From Eriocheir sinensis (taxonomy: Eukaryota > Arthropoda > Malacostraca > Decapoda > Varunidae), in the NCBI RefSeq assembly GCF_024679095.1, contig NC_066571.1:197078-261077 (forward strand): DNA of 64,000 nt, given 5' to 3'. Both the position numbers and the translations under genes were made by a program. Positions within the stretch are counted from its first letter, which is position 1. Every line of letters starts with the position of its first letter. Shown here in pieces: positions 21,405 to 31,144 of this stretch. The notes below the pieces were generated by a model. That model was given only the letters and a program-made list of their open reading frames with translations, did no database searches and was not told the DNA's origin.

Positions 21405-21994
21405 TGTCTTATTATAAGGCAGGCAGCTCAAGAGAAACAAAAACAGGAAGAAAAAGGCCCGTTAAAGGCTGCTTCAGTGAAAGAAAACAGTAAGAGTGGC
21501 CAAAAGAAATGTCAACTACGGGTGGAGAGGTGTCCTGATCCTCTCTTCCTGAAAGAGTTCAAGTCGTGGGCAGAAGTAAATACGGACAAAGGAAGGCTGT
21601 TCCAGGATTTACCGGCGGAAGGGATAAAAGAATGTAGATGCTGGAGTAGGAAGGAAGACACCTACCGAACGGGCACAAGCCACTCCCGGTGAGGTATATA
21701 TGGGAGGTGAGAAGGGAGCTGAAGCCCTCCAAAGATCCTTCCTATGTCCTAACTAACCGTTTCCCTATTGAATCACCAACACCGGAGAGTAGTTCAGCAT
21801 GCTCTCTAAAGACAGATCCTCTCTCTATCCACACCACACAGGGCCGGATTAAGCTGGTGGGAGGCCTGGGGCCTACTCTGGTGGGAGGCCCCCTTTCCAA
21901 CTCCCATTGCATACACCACAAACTATAGTCTAATTAATCTAATGGCCAAAATAGTGCAATACTAATTAGGTCGGTTTTATTTAGGAAACACTAC

Positions 21995-22198
21995 AATGGG
22001 ACTATTCTTCCGATTATCAATATCCATAAATTCAAAATAAAATACAATGGGACTATTCTTCCGATTATCAATATCCAAAAATTCAAAATAAAATACAACG
22101 GGACTATTCTTCCGATTATCAATATGCATAAATTCAAAATAAAATACAATGGGACTATTCTTCCGATTATCAATATGCATAAATTCAAAATAAAATAA
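21995..22198 (-). repeat. Four tandem copies of a 51-base unit
   Basis: Units start at 21995, 22046, 22097 and 22148 with aatgggactattcttccg (aacggg in the third). The unit is 17 codons long, so it is open on the minus strand as a repeated FYFEFMHIDNRKNSPIV with minor variation. The frame has no other coding context and is probably not translated. Confidence 0.9.
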
Positions 22199-22314
22199 GC
22201 ACAAGTTATTCTTACTTTTTTTTTTTTTTTACATACATACATGGCTCTATGTTAGTAAATCGTAATCTGAAAATACATGAATTGACCACTCAGCAAAAAA
22301 TTGAAAATTTAACC

Positions 22315-22701
22315 TGTGGTGCCCTCACGTATGTTTAAGCGAGTGTCCCTTTGAATAGGTATACCCACAACTGTATTAGCTCATAGAAAACGGAAGAGAC
22401 ACATAACTAAAGAATTAAGTACTATTATGCAGGATTGAATCCTATATCCAAAGAGTATTGAGTGTTCATATCAATTATATTACTTGTTTAATGATTTTGG
22501 CGTCAAGAGATTTCATGTAATTGTAATTATATTAGTTTAGAAGTATTGTACATTATTGTTTGTCACTAGTTAAAATGTAAAGCATTAGACAGGGATGACG
22601 TTAGTTATGTGTCTCTTCTTTTCCGTTTTCTATGAGCTAATACAGTTGTGGGTATACCTATTCAAAGGGACACTCGCTTAAACATACGTGAGGGCACCAC
22701 A
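22315..22701. mobile_element. MITE with long terminal inverted repeats, nested in the hAT
   Basis: The left arm (22315 to about 22407, starting TGTGGTGCCCTCACGTATG) and right arm (about 22604-22701) are near-perfect inverted copies of about 95 bases, with a roughly 195-base AT-rich centre. The flanks carry AACC on both sides (22311-22314 and 22702-22705), suggesting a 4-bp target duplication. No coding capacity. The superfamily is not assigned. Confidence 0.75.
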
Positions 22702-24216
22702 AACCAAATTAACAAAAAACTTTCGAAAGTTCCAGTAATATATTGATTACTTATTGCCTATATCAGTAATAATAAAAAAAGGAAAAGAAAACTCATAATT
22801 TCTCAACATTTCGTAAATTTCGTAATTCGTTCATGTCTCTTCTCCCCATCCTTCCTTCAAGCTCCTTGCCTCATATGACTTCCTGGCTAGTAATAGGTTT
22901 GGAATGCCTAGTTAAACTAAAATGTGACTAAATAGTGAATGAGTCTAAAAAAATGCAAGAAACAAAAATACGAAAAGGAACACACACTCTGTGAACCAGG
23001 GCCCTCACATACCTAACTGCCGCCCCAGGGCTAAGTTCCTAGTGCCGCCCCCCCCTCCCACCCAAAAACTCAACACGTGTATTCTGAAATACTCAATTGT
23101 TGAACCTCTCAAACGGAGTAAAAAACGCGAGACACACTCCCCCTCTACCACGCAAATTCCACCACACCTGCATAACGCTGTTCACAACCAGCCAATGAGA
23201 CACAGCTTCACACGACGCCATCACACACAAACACACAGATATGCATGTGAACAAACTCATCGCTGCCTAAAGTACTAGATACCCTAAAATCAAACTGTGT
23301 ATACTACATCATTCTAAACTAAATACAAAATTCGCCATTGTACCAATGGCGGCCCTTCCGTAACATCACCATGAATGCTTAATGATAGAGCTGGCGAGAG
23401 GCGTGGCAGTGACGTATGCCAGTGCCACTCTCTAACACTGGCACACATCACTGCCTTACACCTGACAACAACGAAGGTCAGAAGCGGCAGGCCAAACATT
23501 GTACCGTACTTACAAACTGTGTCATTACTGTCTATACCTGACTGTACAGAGGAGTGTTAGGCATGAAAACAGTGAAATATGGTGTTACTGTGCTCATTTA
23601 TGCCCGTGGGTGCCAAGGTGCCAGGCCCATAGGCGTAGGTACGGGGGGCTTGGTGGTACGTACCCGGGGGGCCCCTCCATTAAAGCTATGTCCATTAAAG
23701 CTATGTCCCTGGACTGTCCAGGGAAGCAAAAGAAAAAAAAATCGGGGAAATATTTTATTTTTTGTTGGTTTTAATGGTTTAATTAACATTAACATCACAC
23801 AGCTGGGCCAATTCTCTCTTATTGTCGTAAGAGAAAATGGACCATCCAAATTGCATGGATTACCATGGTAACAAAAGAAAGGAAAACGTGCAGGCACTTG
23901 ACTACATGGTACTGACACTCGTTTAGTTATGATTACAATACTAACCTTATTAAATCAAAATGTATTGTTTAAATTGGTGGGAGGCCACCTCTTGGTGGGT
24001 GGCCCGGGGCCCTGGCCCCTTGGCCCCCCCCCTTGATCCGGCCCTGACACCACACTACATTCACACAACATATACACCTTTTCCCAAAATTCAAATTTCA
24101 AAATGGCACACCTACATCATGCCTCGGAGTCCCCGCCTGGGGGGGGGGAGGGGGGGGGGCACAAATTCCCCCAGGAAGGACTCCCCTTCTGGTTGCCGAC
24201 CTGAGAGGTGTCCTGA

Positions 24217-26652
24217 TAACTCCTCGAACCTCTTTCTTCTCAATTTCTGCAACATTCGCGGTCTTCGTTCTAATTTTCATTCAATGGAACACCATCTCTC
24301 TTCCTCTAAACCTCGCCTTCTCTTCCTTACCGAAACACAGGTTTCTAAGGCTACTGACAGCAATCTCTACTCTGTTCCCTCCTACTATCTCTATCCTAAA
24401 TTTCAATCCAAAGCTGAATGTTGCGCCTACGTGCGCAACATCACTTGCTCTCGTGCCCACATCCTTGATTCTTCAGAATTTTCCACCATCTGGCTAAGAC
24501 TTCATTGTCATTCTATTACTAAATACATCTGTGCTGTTTATCTCTAACCTAACTCTACTAACTATGTAAAATTCTTTGACTATTTGAACTCTAAAGTGGA
24601 GCACATCTTGACCCGCTCTCCTTTCGCTGAAATCTCCATCCTAGGAGATTTCAATGTTCACCACCAGCTTTGGCTTTCATCCTCTTTTACTGACCAGCCT
24701 GGTGAACGAGCCTACAACTTTGCTATCCTCAACGATCCAGCACTCTACACGTATTCCCGACCGTCTTGGAGACAGGCCCAACATTCTAGACCTCTTCCTT
24801 ACCTCAAACCCTTCTGCTTATTCTGACAAACTGTTCTCTCCGTTGGGCTCCTCCGATCACAATCTTATTTCTGTATCCTGTCCTATCGCTCCTGTACATT
24901 ACTCTGGACCCACCGAAGAGGCGATGCTTCTGGCATTTTGCTTCAGCTCGGTGGGACGACCTGAGGATGTACTTTTCCGATTTCCCGTGGAATGATTATT
25001 GCTTCCAGGATAGAGACCCCTCTGTGTGTGCTCAGCGCATCACAGAGGTGATTGTCTCTGGAATGGAGGCATACATTCCACGTACTTTCTCTACTCCTCA
25101 CGCTAAAAAAGACTTGGTTTAATCACGCTTGTTCTCGTGCTGTCAATGATAGAGAGGCAGCTCACAAAAGGTACCAGAGCCTTCAAACTAATGCTAACTA
25201 TAAACTTTACATTTCTGCCCGGAATCGTGCCAAATCTATTCTCCGAATAACCAACAACGCTTTCATTAATAGAAAATGCCAAAATCTTGATTTCTCTACC
25301 TCTTCCCGTGACTTCTGGCATCTAGCCAAAAACATCTCCTCCAACTTCACTTCTTCATCTCTCCCTCCATTCCTCAGTCCTGACGGCAACACTGCCGTCT
25401 CATCTATCTCTAAGGCTGAACTCTTCTGTCAAACTTTTTCTAAAAACTCCACTCTGGACGATTCTGGGAATATTCCTCCTACTCATCCCCCCCTCTGACT
25501 CTTTTTTGCCTGTTATAAAGATTCTTCAAAATTATGTTTTCTATGGCCTCTCTGGCCTCAATCCTCAGAAGGCTTATGGACCTGATGGAGTACCTCCTAT
25601 TGTCCTTAAAAACTGTATCTCCGTGCTGTCTCCCTGCCTGGTCAAACTTTCGCCTCTGCCCGTCAACATCTACCTTTCCTTTCTGCTGGAAGTATGCCTT
25701 CATACAGCCTGTGCCTAAGAAGGGTGACCGTTCCAATCCGTCAAACTACCGTCCTATAGCTTTACTTTCTTGTCTATCTAAAGCTTTTGAATCAATCCTT
25801 AACCGGAAGATTCAAAAGCACCTTTCCACTTCTGACCTTTTATCTGATCGCCAGTATGGGTTCCGCAAGGGGCGTTCTACTGGTGATCTCCTTGCCTTCC
25901 TAACTGACTCTTGGTCATCCTCTCTTAGCCGTTTCGGTGAACCCTTTGCTATTGCGCTGGACCTATCAAATGCTTATGATAGGGTCTGGCACAAATCTTT
26001 GCTTTCTAAACTACCCTCCTACGGTTTCTATCTTACTCTCTGTACCTTTATCTCCAGTTTCCTTTCTGACCGTTCTATTTCTGCCGTGGTAGACGGTCAC
26101 TGCTCTTCCCCTAAATCTATTAACAGTGGTGTCCCACAGGGTTCTGTCCTATTTCCCACTCTCTTTCTGTTGTTCATTGATGATCTTTTTTCCAAAACGA
26201 ACTGTTCTATCCATTCCTACGCCGATGACCCCACTCTGCATTACTCAACTTCTTTTAATAGAAGACCCACCCTACAGGAACTTAACGATTCAAGGCTGGA
26301 GGCAACAGAACGCTTAGCCTCAGACCTTACTATTATTTCCGATTGGGGCAAGAGGAACCTGGTGTCCTTCAGCGTCTCAAAAACAGTTTCTCCACCTATC
26401 CACTCGACACAATCTTCCAAATAACTATCCCCTATTCTTTGACAACACTCAGCTATCACCTTTCTCAACACTAAACATCCTCGGTCTATCCTTAACTCAA
26501 AATCTCAACTGGAAATTTCATATCTCATCTCTTACTAAATCAGCTTCCTCGAGGCTGGGCGTTCTGTACCGTCTCGGCCAGTTCTTTTCCCCCGCACAGT
26601 TGCTATCCATTTACAGGGGCCTTGTCCGCCCTCGTATAGAGTATGCATCTCA

Positions 26653-26684
<32 letters not shown>

Positions 26685-27091
26685 GGTGGGGGGGGGGGTC
26701 CACTCACACAGCTCTCCTTGATAGAGTGGAGTCAAAGGCTCTTCGTCTCATCAGCTCTCCTCCTTATACTGATAGTCTTCTACCTCTCAAATTCCGCCGC
26801 CATGTTGCCTCTCTTTTTATCTTCTTTCGATATTTTCATGCTGACTGCTCTTCTGAACTTGCTAACTGCATGCCTCCCCTCCTCCCGCGGCCCCGCTGCA
26901 CACAACTTTCTACTCATGCTCATCCCTATACTGTGCAAACCCCTTATGCTAGAGTCAACCAGCATCTTCACTATTTCATCCCTCACGCTGGTAAACTCTG
27001 GAACACTCTTCCTTCATCTGTATTTCCTCCTGCCTACGACTTAAACTCTTTCAAGAGGAGGGTATCAGGACACCTCTCCTCCCGAAATTGA
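24217..27091 (+). pseudogene. Family A endonuclease-RT reading frame of copy 4, multiply frameshifted
   Basis: Endonuclease pieces ([64 protein letters not shown]) are spread over three frames between 24217 and 24995. The longest open part (25534-26424) carries PVPKKGDRSNPSNYRPIALL, GFRKGRSTGDLLAFL, NAYDRVWHKSLLSKL, SGVPQGSVLFPTLFLLFIDD and SYADDPTLHYS. The AFD motif has become AYD, and DST has become DPT. The last part (26600-27091) ends with YDLNSFKRRVSGHLSSRN. The copy is inactive, but its breaks differ from those of copy 3, so the family consensus could be rebuilt from alignment of several copies. Confidence 0.8.
26652..26700. repeat. (GT)n/(GGGT)n/G-run expansion inside family A copy 4
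   Basis: Between the codons for EYASH and the following HTALLD of the C-terminal region, a short tract has expanded to (TG)n, then (GGTG)n, then a G-run. Other copies have only a few bases here (catgtgtggggggg), so this is a private expansion in copy 4. Confidence 0.85.
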
Positions 27092-29279
27092 CCTCTGTTT
27101 TTGGACACTTATTTGACCTCTGTTCGGGAGCAGTGAGTAGCGGGCTTTTTTTTCTTTTTTTTCTTTACGCCCTTGAACTGTCTCCTAAGCTGTAAAAAAA
27201 TAACTCTTTCATAAGGGATTAGGACAGAATAGGGATGATCAAGAGTAGAAAGTCGTGTGCAGCGGGACTGCAGGAGGGGGAAAAGCAGGCAGTTAGTCAG
27301 TTTAGAAGAGTAGTCAGCATGAAAATATCGACAGAAAATGGAAAGTGATACAACAGTGCGGCGGGAAACAAGAGGTATAGAAGACTGCTGGTAAGAGCAG
27401 GAGAGGTGATGAGACGTAGAGCCTTTAACTCTGTTCTGTTCAAGCGTGTGTGTGTTAACTTTCCCCCCCAAAAAAAACCATGAGATGCATACTCCATACG
27501 ACAGCGGGCAAGACCCTTGTATATTTACAGGATTTGTGAGGGAGAGAAAAACTGGCGGAGGCGATACATGGAGCCTGATCTCGAGGAAGCTGATTTAGCG
27601 AAAGAGGAGATATGAAGTTTCCTGTAAAATTTTTGAGTTAAGGATAGACCGAAAAGGTTTATTGTTGAAGAAGGTGACTGCTGTGTGTTATCGAAGAAAA
27701 GAGAATAGGTGTTCTGTTCGGAAGAGTGTGTCAAGTTGACGTGTGAAGAAACTGAGTTTTTGAGGCATTAAAGGACACCAGGTTCCTCCTGCCCCATTCA
27801 GAAATGATGCCAAGGTCTGAGGTCAAGCTTTGTGCAGCGTCCAGCCTAGACTCATATAATTCCTGTCAAGTGGGTCTTTCTTAAAAGAGGTTGAGTAATG
27901 TAGAGACATCAATATAGGAGTGCATAAGACAGTTTGTTTTAAAAAGATCATTAACGAACAACAAAAAAGAGTGGGGGATAGAACAGAGCCCTGCGGGACA
28001 CCAGTGTTAATAGATCTAGGGGAAGAACAGTAACCGTCTACCGCAGCAGAGATAGAAAGACCAGAAAGGAAAGTGGAGATAAAAGTACATAGAGAGGGAT
28101 TCCGTAGGAAGATAGTTTAAAAAAGTAAAGATTTGTGCCAGACTCAGTCGAGAGCTTTCGACTTGTCTCAGGCAACAACAAAAGTTTTACCGAAACGACT
28201 AAGAGTAGATGACCGGAAGTCAGTTAGGAAAGCAAGGTCACCAGTAAAACGCCCCCTGCGGAACCCATACTGGTGATCAGATAGAAGGTCAGAAGTTATT
28301 AGATGCTTAGAAATCCTCTGGTTAAAGATTAATTCAAAAGCTTTAGAAAGATAGGAAAGTACAATCATGAGACGGTAGTTTGAGGGATTAGAATTGTCAC
28401 CCTCCTTTGGCACAGGCTGTGCAGGCGCACTTCCAGCAACAAAGAAAGATAGATGCTGAAAGGCAGAGACGAAAAAGTTTGATCAAGCAGGGTGTCAGCA
28501 CGGAAGCACCGTGTTTAAAGACAATAGGATGCACTCCATCGGGTCTATAAGCCTTCTGAGGTTTGAAACCAGAAAGGGTATAGAAAATATCGTTCTTAAA
28601 AAATTTAATAACTGGCATAGTGAAGTAAGAGGGGGGGGGAGGAGGAGTGGGAGGAATATGCCCTGAATCGTCCAGAGTGGAGTTTTTAGAGAAAATTTGC
28701 GCGAAGTGTTTAGATTTAGAGACCGATGTAACAGCAGTTCTACCGTCAGGACTGAGGAGAGGTGGGAAAGACGAAAAAGTGAAATTTTTGGAGATATTTA
28801 TGGCTAGGTACCAGAAGTCTCTGGAAGGATCAGAGCAAGCAAGATTTCGACATTTTCTATTGATGGTTTGGTTAGTCAGAGTGAATTTGTCACGATTCCG
28901 TACGAAAATGTAAAGTTCATGATTAGCAGGAGTGCGAAGGCTCTGTTACAGTTCTCTATTTTATATATCAAGAAAACAAACGTGATTCAAAAAAAGACTT
29001 TAACATGAGGTGTAGAGAAAGTACGTGGAATATGTACCTCCATTGCAAAGACAATCACCTCAGTGATGAGCAGGGTACATACAAAGGGATCTTTGTCTTG
29101 AAAGCAGTAATCATTCCACGGGAAATCGGAAATGTACATCCTCACCGAGGTGATGTAAAGTGCCAGAATCACCGCCTCTTTGAGTGCTTCCAGAGGAAGT
29201 ACAGGAGCGATAGGACAAAATACAGAAATACGGTTGTGATCGGAGGAGCCCAACGGAGAGAACAGTTCAACAGAATAAA

Positions 29280-29455
29280 GGCCGGGTTAAACGAGCAGGT
29301 TTTAGGGCAATTTTACAGCCAGCAATATCCACCCAGGCCGAATTCTTGCCACTTTCTGGTCACACGAAGCCACACAGTGTTAGCCGATTTCTAACGCCAA
29401 TTTCGTCTTTTCCTTTTAATCGGCGAGGGCGCCGAGCCGTAGCTGCTGCCTTCTA
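29280..29455. mobile_element. Harbinger-like terminus at the broken 5' end of family A copy 5
   Basis: The sequence GGCCGGGTTAAACGAGC beginning at 29280 aligns with the terminus GGCTGGGTTCACACGAG of the Harbinger-type element at 63037 and both continue to a TTTTAG word. No matching opposite end was found; it may have been removed by family E, or the similarity may be limited to a common style of terminus. Confidence 0.35.
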
Positions 29456-29591
29456 ACAATAACAAAGGTTAAAGGTTCCGCTACGAAAGCCATTGTGAGC
29501 ACACGCATGGAACTTTTTCTCCTCTTGTACCGGCTTCTAAGTGACTCTGGTCGAGCCCATAGCGCCAAGATAGTGGCAGTGCTGAACCACC

Positions 29592-31144
29592 ATGGCGAGC
29601 GCATCGGACGGGCAACCAGAACCAGACATGGAGGCAGAACACCCAGGCACCAAGAGGAAGCGCACATCCTCGGAGTCGATCCGGAACCAGGGGGACCCGG
29701 ACCCCAACACTGTCAACCTCCTTTCCACCATACAAACGAGCCTCCTTCATGCTACGGGTCAAGGCCCGGGACCCTGGTATTCAACAATCCCAGGAAAGTA
29801 TCACACGCACTCTCCTCCTCCCCACTGGGCAAGTATGTTCTGGAGGGGGAGACACGCTCCCTAGGCAACGGCTCGGCCTTAGTCATCGCCGTACACGAGC
29901 ACAACATCCTCAAGGTGCCGCAACTCTCTCAGCCCTCCTTCACCTTTGGGGACTGGGAGGTCACATGCCGAAGGGCCGAAAAAGACGATGGCGACTACCA
30001 GTACGCCAAGGTGGGACCGCTGGCAGCCGATACCAAATTGCAGGATGTCCTGGATGGCTTCAGGCCCTTAAACGGAGTTGAATGTGTAGACATCACCTGG
30101 ATCCCGCCGCGCCTCCTTCCGAGAACCACCACAGGGAGGTGGCTCCGATTAAAAGTAAAAGGGGAACTACCAACGAGGGTTGGCATCTCCGGGCTTATGT
30201 TTTGGCCGCGACCCTTCCTCCTTCCTCTCCTGCGCTGCCCAGGGTGCATGAAGGTGGGACATAGCATCAACACTTGCAGGTTCCAAGCACGGTGTGCCCG
30301 GTGCACTGGCCCCCGCCCTTCCAAGCAGGGGGACATCGCCTGTACCCGTCAGTTTCACTGCTTTCAGTGTGGTGGACCCCACGGGCCCAGGTCAGTGAGG
30401 TGCCCCGTCAACCTTGAGGCCCAGCAGCTATACACCAGGCAGCTGAGTGAAGGGAAGCCACTCCATGAAGTCAACGAGCAGCTGCGGGGGCTACAGCTGG
30501 TCAGGCCCCGGCCCACCCCCAGACCTACACCACCACCTACCCACCAGCCAGCTAGATGGGTACAGGAAGGCATCTCATATGCCACCATTACCACCAACAA
30601 CAGGTATGCTCCCCTGCAATCCCTGGTGGACGAGGACCTGGAGGAACCCGTTCATAACGGAAATCAAACACCAATGATCCCAACTCACCCTACACGACGC
30701 CGGCACCCCGGGCAGCAACGCCGAACGCCAGCCAGGCCCACTTCACTACCCCACACCGAGCTGATCCACTCCACAACAGAGGTGGAGGTCCACCACCACC
30801 CTCACCCCCCCCACCACCACACACAACCTCCACACCCTACAACAGTGCCAAAGGTCCCCCGATCCCCTCACACTCCCGGCACCCATGAAATGGAAAGCAG
30901 CCCTCATCATGATGCCCACCCGTCACCGCGCACCATGGAACCCAGGCCTGCAATCCTTCCTCAGGCTCCAGTCCAACCACTGTACCACTCTGCCACACCA
31001 TATGGTAGGGAAGAGTTTATCCCCAGTATAACCGCCCTCCTCACAAGGGCCTACCACCTCTTCCAGCAGGGTGCTCCTCACATGGAGATTGTCAAAACTC
31101 TGTGGCCCACCGTCTCTACACTCATTTCAACACTACTCCAGTGA
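29592..31144 (+). pseudogene. Family E ORF1, gag-like protein with CCHC zinc knuckles, one frameshift
   Basis: The best start is the ATG at 29592 (caccATGG), which opens an acidic/charged N-terminus (MASASDGQPEPDMEAEHPGT). A shift near 29765 moves the protein into the frame that carries the rest. At about 30230-30410 lie CPGCMKVGHSINTC (CX2CX4HX4C), CARCTG...C and CFQCGGPHGPRSVRC, the zinc knuckles that bind element RNA in jockey/I-type gag proteins. A long Pro/His-rich tail follows and the frame ends with a hydrophobic stretch. The stop TGA (31142-31144) overlaps the ORF2 start. Apart from the single shift the frame is open over 1.5 kb, so the copy is fairly young. Confidence 0.75.

Larger units (their letters stand above)
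21839..24046. mobile_element. Non-autonomous hAT transposon, 2208 bases
   Basis: The termini are CAGGGCCGGATTAAG and its inverted partner CTTGATCCGGCCCTG, and both flanks carry the 8-bp duplication ACACCACA (21831-21838 and 24047-24054). An 8-bp duplication and CAGGG ends are diagnostic of the hAT superfamily. The empty site exists in family A copy 3 (complement of 16386-16420), which reads through ACACCACA once. Inside there is no transposase; contents are G-rich subterminal variants of ggtgggaggcc, a 51-base tandem repeat, a nested MITE (22315-22701) and unclassified sequence. It must have been moved by a transposase from elsewhere. Confidence 0.9.
21643..27200 (+). mobile_element. Family A copy 4, full length, split by a hAT element
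   Basis: It begins with the family 5' end (gctggagtaggaaggaagac), runs through a 5' UTR interrupted at 21838 by the hAT, resumes at 24047, and continues through endonuclease, RT and C-terminal region to the 3' UTR and a short poly(A) at 27194-27200. Net length without the hAT is about 3.35 kb, matching copy 3. It lies in reverse orientation inside copy 5. No clear target-site duplication was found. Confidence 0.85.
21405..29279 (-). mobile_element. Family A copy 5, old minus-strand copy split by copy 4
   Basis: The 3' end is at 21405-21642 and the rest at 27201-29279. The left piece ends in gaatgtagatgctgg and the right piece resumes with taactctttcataagggatt; in copies 1 and 3 the same sequence is continuous (gatgctggttaactcttgca), so everything between (21643-27200) is inserted. 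On the minus strand the remaining parts encode degraded RT (for example SNPSNYRLMIVLSYLSKAFE, YGFRRGRFTGDLAFL at 28168-28413; KAYRPDGVHPIVFKH at 28397-28618) and part of the endonuclease (MGSSDHNRISV at about 29250). The 5' end is truncated at 29279. Divergence from other copies is high. Confidence 0.8.

Noticed and set aside
23314..23560. 60-codon frames on both strands inside the hAT
   Set aside because: They overlap each other antisense, have no transposase motif and no support from context.
29495..29591. Upstream start of family E ORF1 at 29495
   Set aside because: The peptide before 29592 has no support; the ATG at 29592 has a better context and opens a plausible acidic N-terminus in the other frame before a frameshift.
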